From Yarrowia lipolytica (Eukaryota; Ascomycota; Dipodascomycetes; Dipodascales): a DNA stretch of 64,000 nucleotides. Each line of letters starts with the position of its first letter. Within the stretch, counting starts at the first letter, position 1. Both the position numbers and the translations under genes were made by a program. Location of the stretch: NCBI RefSeq assembly GCF_001761485.1, contig NC_090773.1, forward strand, positions 2,294,001 through 2,358,000, given 5' to 3'. A model generated the notes under the pieces. That model did not search any database. It was not told where the DNA came from and saw only the letters and a program-made list of their open reading frames with translations. Below, one piece after another: positions 53,847 through 64,000 of this stretch.

Positions 53847-56800
53847 ATGCTTCCCGAGCTGGAAACTCTTACTCCTCCATCTCCCCAGGGTGAGTCTTTC
53901 TTCATGACCACGTATCCTGGCGACACGTACGACAAGGCCGGTGTTGGAGCTGCCAATGTGGCCACGTCTGCCCCCTCGGGGGTCTCTGTGACCTCCGCCA
54001 CCATCACACCCGCCCAGCAGGCTGCCCAGAAGGCCGCGGGACACCCGGCCATCCAGGGCACCGAGCCCATTCCCACAAAGTCGCTCCAGATCCGCACAGA
54101 CAAGCCCCGGCCCCATGTTTGTCTCACGTGCACCCGGTCGTTTGCGCGGCTGGAGCATCTCAAGCGTCACGAGCGCTCCCACACCAAGGAGCGCCCATTC
54201 CAGTGCCCCATTTGCGAGCGGTGTTTTGCGCGCCGCGATTTGCTGCTGCGACACAGACAGAAGTTGCACGCCAACTTCCCCGAGTCCCCCAAGGGCAAGG
54301 TCTCTCGTCGGCGGTCCAGTGTGGCGGTTAAGAGTGATGTTTCCCAGGCAGTACAGAGCCAAGTTACACAGAGCCAGCAACAGACACAGACACAAACGCA
54401 GCACCCGAGTCAGACACAAACCCAACAGGGTCAGGTGACACAGCACCAAACGCCTAGTCAGACACACAACCAACCACCACACCCGAGTCAAGTGACACAG
54501 ACACAGACACAGACACACCTTCACCACCACCAACCCACGCCATCACAATCGCAACCACAGCCACCACACGGCATGTCGCCGACGGGGTCGGTTCTGACGT
54601 CGGCCATGTCGCCGCCGGCTTTCTCCAACCCCTTCTCCAACCCGTTCGACAAGACGTTCGACAAGATGGCATTCGACAAGACATCGTTTTCGGACCTCCT
54701 AATGCACCCCGAAAACCACATGGACAACGACCGGGAGCTGCGGGGCCGCCGAACGCGCCCGGCGTCGTTTTCGGCATCATCGTCGGCATCGTATCTCCGT
54801 GACGCAGACATTGATATGCTCAAGGACAAGTTCCCAATCGACGACCACGTGCAAGTGGAGTTTTCCACACCCCAGCTGGCGCCGGCAACGCTGGCCAACC
54901 CGGACTACTGCATCGACGAGGTGCTGTTGTCACAGGGCCAGTCGTCGTTCGTCAACCCGCGGCTGCTCAACCACGAGTCGCCCGACGACTCCAGCGTCAA
55001 ACACGAGCCCCTCATGTCAATGTTTTCCGGCGATATGGCCAACGACGACTTTGACTGGATGTCCCAGTACGTTGATACCAGTGACGGCCAGAACCAGACC
55101 CAGAACCAGGGCCAGAACCAGGGCCAGAACCAGACCCAGGAACCAGGGCCAGAACCAGTCCCCACGGTTCAGAGCCAGTCGTCACACCCCGGCATGTCCC
55201 TGCTGACATCGTCGGCGTCGCCCATGATGGCGTTTGCACCGTCGGACATGATTCTCACACCCCCCAACTCGATGCAGTTCCACACCAACTTTGCCCCGTC
55301 CACGGGCTCCGGTGCCGGCTCCGCGCCCCCCATGGACCTCGACAATCTCGATCTCGATCTCGACTTCCAGAGCAACGGTAACAGCAACGGCAACGGCAAC
55401 AGTGGCCATTCCGGGCCAGCCGCCACACACACAATCAACTCGACGGAAGACGTGCATTCGTTCCTCGAATCGCTCAACCAGGACTACCAGCCGATGCACA
55501 ATGCCGATCAGGGCGTTGCGGGTGCTGGCGTTCAGGTCCCCGGCCCCGGTCATATGCACCCCTCGATACTCCAACAACAGCAACAACAGCCCAGCCCGCC
55601 AACGTACCAGGGCCCCACAATCACGCCGCAGATCCGTCTCGAGATTCTGAATGTGTTGTCGACGCCCACGCCGTACCAGACGGCGTTCAAGCTGCCCAAT
55701 ACGGCGGACCTGCAGCGCTACGTGGTGGCGTTCCAGGACCACTTTGCCAAGCACTTGCCGTTCCTGCACTCGACCCTTGAGTTCAACAACGACAACATTC
55801 CGCTGGCGCTGTGCATGGCAGCCATTGGAGCGCGCTATCTGTTTGAGTTTGATGTGGCCCAGTCCATCTTCGAGGTGTCGCGGTGCTGCGTGCACGCCTA
55901 TCTCGAGCGGCGGCGGGGCAAGGGCTCTCAGCAGGGCAGCCCTCAGCAGGGTGTTTCCGGCACCGGCTCAGGCAGCACCGACACGCCCATCTGGCTGATC
56001 CAGGCGCTGACGCTGGGCGTTGTCTACGGACTGTTTTCCGACGACGCGTTGGTCAACGATATTGCAGTGGCGCAGGCGTCGGCCGTGGTGTCTCTGGCGC
56101 GGGCGGCGGGTCTGCATCTGCCGGCGCACAACTTTTTCTCGCTGCCGGGGCCCGACTCGTCCGTGTCCGACAAGTGGCACTACTTCATCAATGTGCAGAC
56201 GCGGATCCGAACTCTTCACGCGATCCACGCGCTGTCGTGCCTGGTGGCCACGGGCTACAATGTGTGCACGAGTCTGAAAAACTCGGACATTGTGTGCGGC
56301 TCGCCATGCGACGAATCGCTCTGGTCGTCGCAGTGTGCCAATGAGTGGTGGGACATTGTGAAGCGGAAGGAGCTGGACGGCTCGCTCAAGACGACCGTCG
56401 GGGGCCCCTCGTACGGACAGTGTCTCACTTCGCTGATCCAAGGCCACACCCTGGTGGACAAGATTCCGCAGTTTACGCTGCTGTCGCTCATGTACGGCGC
56501 GCTGCTGGAGATTTCTGAGCGGCGTAAGGTGTTCAACCGCAACTGGCACGGCTCCAGCGAGGAGAAGCAGCGGGCGTGGCTCAATCTGCAGAAGAAGCCG
56601 ATCGAGAGCTTTCTACGGACGTGGGAAACCACGTGGAGCATGTCGCCGCTGGCGTCGCTGTCGCCGAACTCGCAGTACGGCCCGCTGATGAGCGACGCCA
56701 TTCCGCTGAGCTCGCTGGCGCACGTGCGCACTTATGTGGATCTGCAGCCGGTCAAGGAGGCGTTTGCCAAGCGCAACTTCCAGCTGATGGGCGAGGAGCT

Positions 56801-57287
56801 GTCGCGGCTGGATGACGGTATGTCTGTGGACTTCCACGGGCTACTGGAGGCGGCGTCGTACTCTGCGGACTCGATTTCGCTGTGGGAAAAGCACTCTGTG
56901 CGATGGACCATGGAGACGCTGGTGTCGCAGACCTTTATCCACGCGCTGATGGCGATTTTCGACTGCGGGCTGGTGGTGTCTGAGTTTTTCCGACGGCTGG
57001 AGCTCAAGCCCAAGACCATGTGGACGGACGCTGAGGCGCAGCTGTGGATCCGCATGTCGAAGATTCTGTTCCGGGTGTGCGAGTCTGTCAAGGACAAGGA
57101 CGGCTCGATCGATCTGGGCGTGCTGGCAATTGACCATTTGCCCACGCCGGAGATTGGCAATCCCAAGCAGCGGCTGTCGCTATTGACGCTGCATGTGGTG
57201 TCCAAAATGCTCACCAGTGTCTATGTGTGGCCGTATATGAAGACGATGGCCGAGGCGTTGAGGTTTCGGGCACGCCAGATTCGGTGA
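53847..57287 (+). CDS. Adr1/Rsf2-type C2H2 zinc-finger transcription factor with fungal_trans domain
   Basis: This intronless gene encodes 1146 residues. Two adjacent C2H2 fingers occupy about residues 90-141 ([19 protein letters not shown] and [20 protein letters not shown]). The contact residues match those of Adr1 (finger 1 Arg-His-Arg, finger 2 Arg-Leu-Arg), so it should bind GG(A/G)G-like sites. A basic stretch (KVSRRRSS) follows. A long Gln/Pro/Asn-rich region (about 170-600) contains NQTQNQGQ repeats and is a likely activation domain. The C-terminal half (about 600-1140) is the helical fungal-specific regulatory domain seen in AmdX, Rsf2 and Tda9. These factors control carbon-source and respiratory genes. 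A GTGAGT early in the frame is read through because the frame stays open. The exact orthologue is not certain. Confidence 0.92.
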   Translation: MLPELETLTPPSPQGESFFMTTYPGDTYDKAGVGAANVATSAPSGVSVTSATITPAQQAAQKAAGHPAIQGTEPIPTKSLQIRTDKPRPHVCLTCTRSFARLEHLKRHERSHTKERPFQCPICERCFARRDLLLRHRQKLHANFPESPKGKVSRRRSSVAVKSDVSQAVQSQVTQSQQQTQTQTQHPSQTQTQQGQVTQHQTPSQTHNQPPHPSQVTQTQTQTHLHHHQPTPSQSQPQPPHGMSPTGSVLTSAMSPPAFSNPFSNPFDKTFDKMAFDKTSFSDLLMHPENHMDNDRELRGRRTRPASFSASSSASYLRDADIDMLKDKFPIDDHVQVEFSTPQLAPATLANPDYCIDEVLLSQGQSSFVNPRLLNHESPDDSSVKHEPLMSMFSGDMANDDFDWMSQYVDTSDGQNQTQNQGQNQGQNQTQEPGPEPVPTVQSQSSHPGMSLLTSSASPMMAFAPSDMILTPPNSMQFHTNFAPSTGSGAGSAPPMDLDNLDLDLDFQSNGNSNGNGNSGHSGPAATHTINSTEDVHSFLESLNQDYQPMHNADQGVAGAGVQVPGPGHMHPSILQQQQQQPSPPTYQGPTITPQIRLEILNVLSTPTPYQTAFKLPNTADLQRYVVAFQDHFAKHLPFLHSTLEFNNDNIPLALCMAAIGARYLFEFDVAQSIFEVSRCCVHAYLERRRGKGSQQGSPQQGVSGTGSGSTDTPIWLIQALTLGVVYGLFSDDALVNDIAVAQASAVVSLARAAGLHLPAHNFFSLPGPDSSVSDKWHYFINVQTRIRTLHAIHALSCLVATGYNVCTSLKNSDIVCGSPCDESLWSSQCANEWWDIVKRKELDGSLKTTVGGPSYGQCLTSLIQGHTLVDKIPQFTLLSLMYGALLEISERRKVFNRNWHGSSEEKQRAWLNLQKKPIESFLRTWETTWSMSPLASLSPNSQYGPLMSDAIPLSSLAHVRTYVDLQPVKEAFAKRNFQLMGEELSRLDDGMSVDFHGLLEAASYSADSISLWEKHSVRWTMETLVSQTFIHALMAIFDCGLVVSEFFRRLELKPKTMWTDAEAQLWIRMSKILFRVCESVKDKDGSIDLGVLAIDHLPTPEIGNPKQRLSLLTLHVVSKMLTSVYVWPYMKTMAEALRFRARQIR

Positions 57288-57470
57288 TGTATTATATTGC
57301 ATTATTTATTGAGATGTGATCACAGATCTGAGCGTGATCTGAGCGTAGCGGTAGATCTGTGTAATCGTAGGTAATAGACTGTGTGTAGATGGGGTCATAT
57401 GAATAAGTGATTATGTCAGCATTTGTAATCAGATAAGAAGAAAGAAAGGAATTGAATCACAAAAAACCAT

Positions 57471-57537
57471 GAGAAATTGAGGATTTTGAGAAATTGAGGA
57501 TTTTGAGAAATTGAGGATTTTGAGAAATTGAGATTTT
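57471..57537. repeat. 17-bp repeat GAGAAATTGAGGATTTT
   Basis: There are four tandem copies starting at 57471, 57488, 57505 and 57522, directly behind the transcription factor gene. Confidence 0.92.
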
Positions 57538-58123
57538 AATTTTTATTAAATTAAATTAAATTAAAATATATATCGGGACCAAATAAGCACAATTTAACAA
57601 AAAGGGGCAATTCAAGCACATATTTTCCGATCTGATTGTCCATTTCATTCGTATTTTCCCGTCTTCTGATTTCTCTCGAATTTTTCATGGTTTTTGGAAG
57701 ATCTGGAACGAATGGGGGAACCGGGGCAACTGGAGTCACCTGGAGTGACTTGAGTGTGTGGGTCATCGCAGTGTTTTCTTTTGAAACTGATAGTGAGTCC
57801 AGGAATGGGTTCTACCAGAGTCTGAGTAGATCTGGAGTAGATCTGGGAGGAGGTCTGGGAGTAGATCCAGGAGTGGAGCATAAGCCGAGGTCCTATCGCT
57901 ATCACCCCTGGCTGTATCTGTATTACCCTCTGGCGTCTTAGGTCGACTCTCCTCATAGTTTCAGCAATGGATGTGGGTTAGAGGTCTCTGACAATGACTC
58001 AGGACTCCAGCACGACTCCAGCAGTCCTCTGGAGAGACTGAAGAACGACCGGAGAGACTGAGGGACATCATTCCAGAACCCTAGAGCACTCCGAGGCCCT
58101 CAGACGACACTCTTGAGATCTAG

Positions 58124-58230
58124 AGACTCCTGTGACTCCTGTGACTCCTACGACTCCTGTGACTCCTGCGACCCCTGCGACTCCGGCGACTCCTGTGACT
58201 CCTGCGACTGCTGTGACTCCTGTGACTTCT
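58124..58230. repeat. 9-bp minisatellite GACTCCTGT
   Basis: About eleven copies with a 9-base period. All frames stay open through it (for example TPV or DSC units), but no gene surrounds it. Confidence 0.92.
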
Positions 58231-58724
58231 GTGAGACCTTCTGGCCGTTCGGTTCTCCCCAGAGACCTCCAATGGCACCCGTTATACATCCTGACAACAT
58301 CCTTTTGTACCCTTTGCGCCTGTTGTATGATTCGCTTCCGTCCACAACGCAGTTTGGCTGGAGATTCGTGTGTTGAATCCACCGCAGATTGCCCATTGAT
58401 GTCAATCGAGCGAAATATCGCGAAATTCGTTTTCTTTAGTCGTTTTGGGGTTTCTTATCGTCATTTTATCGTCGCTGTTTGTCATCTTAGTCCAACAGTC
58501 GCCACAACTCGGCCAATCTCGTCGGAACCTATAGCGAGAGAGAGTATTCATAGTTGACCATCATCGCGGTTGATGACGAACTTCGAGGTCCGAAATTGGC
58601 TGATTTGGGGGGGTTTAGTTCGTTTGTTTGTGTGTTCCTTTTGTGGGTCTATTTTATTTTCGCAAGTGATGGTGACATGACTGAACTGGCGATGGGCAAG
58701 AACGATGGTGAGAAAATCAGAGAA

Positions 58725-58768
58725 AATCAGAGAATCAGAGAATCAGAGAAAATCAGAGAAATGAAAAG
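58725..58768. repeat. AATCAGAGA repeat
   Basis: GAGAAAATCA / GAGAATCA units repeat about five times. Confidence 0.85.
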
Positions 58769-59194
58769 ACGGTGAAAAATCAGAGAAAAAACGACTGACA
58801 TTGGAACCAGAAACCAGCCAAAATTATTGAAAGACCTACACCCAGTATCTGACAGAATTCTAGACTGGGTGGAAGGGGAGTTATCTCTGCCACCAATAGA
58901 GCTCTAGACTCCGATAATCCAACTTGCACTGTTTCTGAGGCAACCCTCAACCGCTCTTACAGAATCAACCTGGCCCGTTAGTCAGCATTGGACAATATTC
59001 ACCTCTTAGTCATACCTACTCAGAGTCAATTCCAATTGGTCTTAACAATCAGAATCGTCGGAGCAAATGTCGACTGCGGCTTTTCTACAAGTATCATCCC
59101 ATGACCGCCAATCGTCAACCTTTCTACAGTAGCCCAAACTTATTTTATCAATGACTAACACTACCCCAGATTTCAACGGCTGAGGGGTATTACA

Positions 59195-59345
59195 GTAAAA
59201 AAAAAAAAGAAAAAAAAGAAGATTAATTAATTAATTAAAAATAAATGTAAATAAAAATATAAAAACTATCAAAAAATAATAAAAATAAAATAAAAAAAAA
59301 ATAAAAATAAAATATCTACAAAAATACTATCAAAAATATCTACAA
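59195..59345. repeat. A-rich low-complexity tract
   Basis: About 150 bases of mostly A with AAAATAAAAATA words. It could be a relic of a retroelement tail but shows nothing specific. Confidence 0.85.
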
Positions 59346-60960
59346 AAACCAAACAAAATATCCCCAGTGTCTAAAAAAACACCCCCGGATGTCTGCAACC
59401 CCCGTCCCGCGTTTTGATGCAACCCATAGGTCCAGATTGAGATACGGAATCGTGAAACTGAAAAAACCATTGTGTTGCTTCAACGCTGGAGAACCTCCTT
59501 GGATCTTTTTCCATCCATTTCGGCCCATATTCGTCCTTTCCCGTCATTTCTGCCCATGTTCGTCCTTTCCCGTCATTTCTGGTCAAACGGTCAAACAGTC
59601 AATCAATCTTTTTTTGCCATGTATTTCATTTTCCCCCGTCGTGCACCTGCCACTTGTCTGCCACCTGCCACTTGTCTGTCGCCACCTGCTCGTTGCTTTT
59701 GGCAATTGCTCCAATCAAAACACATGACCTCTGACGTCATTACCCCGGATATTACGCTGCATTGGAAGTCTTGGTCGAAACCCTAACCCTAACCTTGGCG
59801 CCAAGCCCTCGAAAACTTAAAAAGCAAAAAAAGCCTAACCCAGACCCCGGTTTTGCGAGCCTGAAGCTAATCGAGTCCAGCCGGGTCTCGGGACCTGACG
59901 TGGGACCAAAAAACGGCCGAGTGCGACATGGGCGAGTCAACGTCGACTATTAGTGTGATTCGCGCCCCGAGAAACCTGTCAAAAGTTTCGCATTTCCGAT
60001 CGCACCGTTATTGCCAGAGTTGGTCGAAAATCAGCAGAAAAAATTGACCAAAACTCGAGACACGACCAAAACTCGAGATACCATGTTGAAACTGGGCTTG
60101 CTGGAAGAAACTTAGCTCCAGATTAGTAAACGTGGTGTTCTCGAAAGCCGCCCCTGAACCTGCCAACCACGTTTCCTGGAGAAGAAACAGTCAAGTGCTC
60201 TAGACGATGTTTTCGGCCATGGTCGAATCGCCTTGACAATGTGGCTCTGTGGATATGGCTCTGTGACGACATTGACAACCGGACCATCTCGCCATCTGAA
60301 CTTGACTGGCTGATCAGTAGCGTCGACAGATGATGGTCTGGGGATGAACAGACGTCTTTTTATGAATTCGATACTCGTTTTCCTCTTTTGGAGTGTTTCT
60401 ATGGGTACTTTTCTCGAGCTACAAGTCGAGTAAGTCTCGAGGGAGTCGAATAAGTCAACTAAGCCACCCATCACTCCTTTGAACAGTACCGCCAATTCCC
60501 GCTCTAGACTACCTGGTTCAAATTCAACACCATTTGACTCCTGGTTCCACTTGAGGAGCAACAGCCGCTCAGTTCTCTAGTCCGCTAGAGCTAGTACAGC
60601 TTTGGTTGGTGTCTCTACCAAAAGAAACACGTCCTGTCGCCATAAAAGAAAGACAAGATAGTCATTTAGCGCCAGTTATCGATTGTTTGAACTCATGCCG
60701 GAAACTAGTTGCTGATATCACGTGACATTCACAGTGGATGACTAATCAAGTGATATCGAACATATTGGACGTTGGAGCCGAGGTAATTATCGCGTCTCCA
60801 GTGTCTTTGTGTTGAAGACATGGGCATATTACGGGCTGCTCCCTAATGAGTATCAATGTTAGATGCTCTTTCATCAGTAACCCATATAACTTCTTGTAAT
60901 GATGAATTGGTAGCTCCAAGAAGATATGAAGGTAAGTAGCACTGCAATTGCTACTAATTC

Positions 60961-62420
60961 TTACTTCATCATGACTAGTCCTATTGCCTGGCCAATTCCT
61001 CGCATAGTCATAAGAGCTGGGTCGTAGACAAGATGTTCATCCTGTAGAGAGTATCTGAAAGTGTACCAGTTGATATAGATCTCTTCCTGGCGAATGAGCA
61101 AGCCCTTCTGGTGTGTGCTACTATCGGAACGTGGAGTCATACTTATGATGTTCAATAGGCTGAAGTGATATCGTCGCTTGATATGCTCGGTTCATGGATA
61201 GAACTGGGGATCCTTAGAGATCTGAATCGGTGCTTGGATCTCAAAGGCTCTGGGTTCCATGGGAATACCAAAGTTTTCGTAGACCTTCGCCACTTTGCTG
61301 TTTTGGTGTCATGTATTCGGCTTCATCAGTGGACAGTGTAATCGAACTGCCCCAGTTAACATATATGTATACCAACAGAGCCATGGGACTTTGGGCCTGG
61401 CATAGGTGAGCTTGTAGTTCTTGGTGTCACACCGCAGTAGTTTGTGAAGTACGAGCTGACGTGACTCACATGGGACCTGATTGAAGGTAGCAAGAAATAC
61501 AACATGGGCAAAGTCAAGCCTTAATGAGTGAGCTAAGTAGCTCAACTTGATATTTCCTTGTCGGTAAACTGAGACATCAGTGGTGGGTCCTCCTTGACTT
61601 TGTGTTTAACAGTTATGTCCAGGTCCTTGCTCATCTGCGTGATGTAGTCTTCCATGAGAGAATGAATGGTGGCGGTTTTCTTTCGACAAGGCCAAGATAC
61701 TTCATCTTGAAATTGTCTGTGAGGTACTTCTTGATCTTTTGTGGTCATCAGCGTCACCGTCTTTATATCCATTGATGCATGTTCCACTTGTTGAAAGCAG
61801 CAAACTGATTCAAACCGAATAACTGGGCTGAAGGACACCAGATTGTCAATGTTGGTCTCTTGCGACCACCAGAGCCTTGTATCGCTCAGCGAGCCGTGCA
61901 GATTGAAGTTCCGGTTGTAGACCCACCGTGATGGTAGGACTTTCTTGCCCTTAGCTTCTTGTGCTGTCCACCCTCTCAAAAACCTCGTCGCTCTTGAAAG
62001 AGTCCACACATCCTCCTTCATGTCCCGCAACCAGTGGTGCTTGTCAGGTAGAGCCATAGCATGCCGATAACGCTCAATCCATCTGGACAATCCCTTGTCT
62101 TTTGGACCGAGTAGCCTTTGCTACGCATCCCCCCCCCCCCCTACTGCTCTTCTTTTTCGGTAATTTCTTCCTGTCACCGCGGTCGATAGTCGCAATAGGC
62201 TCTCGTACGGTCCGTTTTGCTACCCAAAGCATCTGTCGTGTCAGTTTGTTGATGACAGAGTCTTGTAATAGTAGTCGCAGATAGTTGAGATACCGAATCT
62301 GACTTGCGTGCCCCATCAGATTCAGCTTGCGTGTCTCCAGAGGTTTCCCTTGACTCCCCGAGGCCCGAGGTGCGTGGGCGTGATCCAAAGTGAGTTGTAA
62401 GTCGTTGCACTTACTACATC
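60961..62420 (-). mobile_element. broken Ty1/copia-type retroelement fossil (pol part)
   Basis: On the minus strand, scattered segments resemble the 3' half of a Ty1/copia pol region: a reverse-transcriptase-like part at about 61.75-62.09 kb, an RNase-H-like part at about 61.3-61.55 kb and its C-terminal end at about 60.97-61.15 kb. The order matches the family. The copy is clearly broken, with several breaks, and no gag or integrase part or long terminal repeats were recognised, so it is partial and looks old. The boundaries are approximate; the outermost 300 bases at the right are assigned with least confidence. Confidence 0.65.
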
Positions 62421-63532
62421 AAGTCAATCATACTTGTGATCTTCAATACTTCCAAGTCTTCAGGTCTTCAGATTTGCACCCTCTTATTGATCATATAGAT
62501 GATTCTCCGGATCAAGAGAAAGATAAATATGAGTCTTAAGTCTCAGGATAACAGCACGAATCAGTCTCTAATCTCATCGACACCCTTTATCGATCATATC
62601 AGTCGATCAAATCAGTCGATCAAATCAGTCTCTGATCCATCGACTATCCCCTTACCGATTTCCGTCTGTTCATCTTGGGTCAGGCTGTAGAACAGTATTA
62701 AGAGAAAAGCTGACCGATTACTTGAGAATTTTGCGTACTTTTCTCTGGTATTCCGTCTTTTTGAGAGTTCTCGCATCGTCTAAGCCTTCATTAGTGGGAA
62801 GGTAATAGCTCCGTTGAAAGAGAAGAGTACGGGCGGGCTAGGCAGGTGGGGCATGCCTCCAAGTTCATTTCCTTTTCCTAGCAGCGAAATGACTGATGAC
62901 AATGCAAGGTGGTAAATCTTTCGCAATTAACCACACATCTCGTGTCTCTAGCTGAGTCTAACGACACAGACGACTCGGGACTGGGGGTGGCTAGTTCCGT
63001 TATCGAGGACAGTATGTACTCTGCAATCACTTTCACCGCACGAGTTGAAGACAGAAGTAGATGATCCCGGAATCTTCAGTGGCGCTTCGTAGCCGACACG
63101 TGGCCCTCTTGTTGTAGATGTTCCAATGAAAGTGTCTCGGGTATCTCAGGAAACTCACTTGATAAAAGGTGATTAAGAGAGGCTCTGTCTCTCAAAAGAG
63201 CGTGGGGGTCTATATATATATATATATACAAAACAGGTATTTTGGGGCTGTAATTCAAATGTGTAAAATCATCCCAGGAATGTTACTAGAAGTACCAAAG
63301 TACAACAACATCTGACTCCTGTCCATTCTGGTCCTTCTTCTTTTTTTCTTTTTTTTTCTTTTTTCTTTTTTTTTTCTTCTCTTCGTTTTCTCACACACCA
63401 ACATCAACTCAGATAAAAATAAAAAAAAATTAGATAAAGTTTCGAGTAGAAATTTATTTCAATATATATTTCAATATTTCAATACTTGTCAGTGCATACA
63501 TCGCTCCAGAACCGCCTCAAACACGCCCAAAA
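62421..63532. other. gene-free stretch upstream of LAS1
   Basis: There is a short AATCAGTCGATCA repeat at 62592-62634, a (TA)n run near 63211-63228, a T-rich tract at 63333-63390 and the LAS1 promoter. No other gene is supported. Confidence 0.6.
62592..62634. repeat. ATCAGTCGATCAA repeat
   Basis: There are three tandem copies of a 13-15 base unit. Confidence 0.85.
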
Positions 63533-64000
63533 ATGTCGGCAAAAACTACCACGCCCACAGTGACACCATGGGCCAACAAGAGCGAGTTTTTCGAGCTCAA
63601 AAACTGGTTTTTTCCGGGGCTGTCCGACCCCGAAGCCGCCACAGCCTCCAAACAGCGCGCCATTGCCCGAACCAAGGCGTATATGATCCGGGGCAACGTT
63701 CCGCACGCCGTCGAGTGCACGGGAATGTTAGTCAGCGCCCAGATCGAAGACACGCCCTCCGCCAACGCCATTTCGACCCGTCTCGCCATGTCTACAGCGG
63801 TCATCAGATTTGTGAACGGAATGATTGACCCCCATCAAAACGGCAGCTACGTGATCCCCATGCAGGTAATTGCACGTGAAATCGGTCTTCCGGTCTTTCT
63901 GGTGGATCTCAGACACACGTGCACCCACGAGACGCTGCCCAGTTTGCGAGAACTGCGTGCAGGGGTCGACGAGGCCGTCACATGGCTCCACACCAACTAT
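63533..64000 (+). CDS. LAS1: Las1 pre-rRNA ITS2 endonuclease, N-terminal part (runs off window)
   Basis: From ATG 63533 the frame is open for 156 codons to the window edge. The sequence matches the N-terminal HEPN domain of Las1: an aromatic N-terminus (TPWANKSEFFELKNWFF), the helix ARTKAYMIRGNVPHAVECTG, then RFVNGMIDPHQNG, IAREIGLPVFLVDLRHTCTH and LPSLRELRAG. The RHTCTHE segment contains the RxxxxH catalytic motif of HEPN nucleases. With Grc3, Las1 cuts ITS2 during 60S ribosome maturation in the nucleus. The ATG context (CAAAAATG) is good and no upstream in-frame ATG was noted. A GTAATT inside the frame is read through. Confidence 0.93.
   Translation, partial: MSAKTTTPTVTPWANKSEFFELKNWFFPGLSDPEAATASKQRAIARTKAYMIRGNVPHAVECTGMLVSAQIEDTPSANAISTRLAMSTAVIRFVNGMIDPHQNGSYVIPMQVIAREIGLPVFLVDLRHTCTHETLPSLRELRAGVDEAVTWLHTNY

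Larger units (their letters stand above)
57288..60960. other. 3.7-kb gene-poor stretch with repeats
   Basis: No gene is supported. Several simple repeats (listed) and a long A-rich tract (59195-59345) are present. Two CCCTAACC words near 59.78 kb resemble telomeric DNA but are too short to call. Confidence 0.55.

Noticed and set aside
53336-53893. 185-codon frame overlapping the start of the transcription factor gene
   Set aside because: It overlaps the well-supported ATG of the zinc-finger gene in another frame and has random composition.
58132-58557. 141-codon frame with TPV/TPA repeats
   Set aside because: The open frame is produced by the 9-bp minisatellite; the rest has no protein character.
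60112-60561. 149-codon minus-strand open stretch near the copia fossil
   Set aside because: It has no ATG at its start and could not be assigned to any family or to the element with confidence.
1-64000. CRISPR arrays, operons, riboswitches, tRNA and rRNA genes
   Set aside because: The DNA is from a yeast nucleus, so the prokaryotic features do not apply. No tRNA or 5S rRNA signature was convincing by eye; a tRNAscan or Rfam run would be needed to exclude them fully.

Overview
The window looks like nuclear DNA of the oleaginous yeast Yarrowia lipolytica or a very close relative. The introns I can place have the Yarrowia signature: mostly a GTGAGT donor, and a CTAAC/TACTAAC branch site lying only a few bases before the acceptor. 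The gene families fit too (sterol glucosyltransferase ATG26, a secreted filamentous-fungal-type lipase, ISC1, RNA14, LAS1). From memory only, the order beta-glucosidase - ATG26 - ... - lipase resembles the YALI0D184xx part of chromosome D; I could not check this here.

Layout. 2.1-3.7 kb: a 12-TM FLVCR-like MFS transporter. 5.7-13.1 kb: a secreted GH3 beta-glucosidase facing the convergent, once-spliced ATG26. 14.3-16.1 kb: a Ser/Thr/Pro-rich protein of unknown function with a probable upstream exon. 17.6-19.3 kb: ISC1 with one intron. 21.1-24.4 kb: a secreted lipase and an F-box protein. 25.1-27.1 kb: two very short spliced genes (86 and 63 aa). 28.4-35.8 kb: a conserved-looking 270-aa protein, a PTR2-type peptide transporter convergent with SAM37, then RNA14. 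39.7-45.1 kb: an LST4/FNIP-like gene whose reading frame breaks near its 3' end, and a Pro/Gln-rich protein. 45.1-53.8 kb: a long gene-free, repeat-rich, partly AT-rich stretch. 53.8-57.3 kb: a 1146-aa Adr1-type C2H2 transcription factor. 57.3-63.5 kb: another gene-poor stretch holding an old broken Ty1/copia element. 63.5 kb to the right edge: the first 156 codons of LAS1.

The genes are independent eukaryotic units, not operons. Loose themes are nutrient capture (beta-glucosidase, lipase, peptide transporter, MFS transporter), amino-acid signalling (LST4-like), membrane lipid chemistry (ATG26, ISC1) and RNA/ribosome maturation (RNA14, LAS1).

The most interesting observations are: introns that split or directly follow the start codon in three of four neighbouring genes (lipase, 86-aa and 63-aa genes); a spliced leader with either an N-terminal extension or an ATGA-overlapping uORF in the 14-16 kb gene; a 21-nt exact match to an Illumina adapter at 50.07 kb, pointing to an assembly artefact; a hairpin-rich small-transcript candidate at 36.2-36.55 kb; and the frame break in the LST4-like gene.
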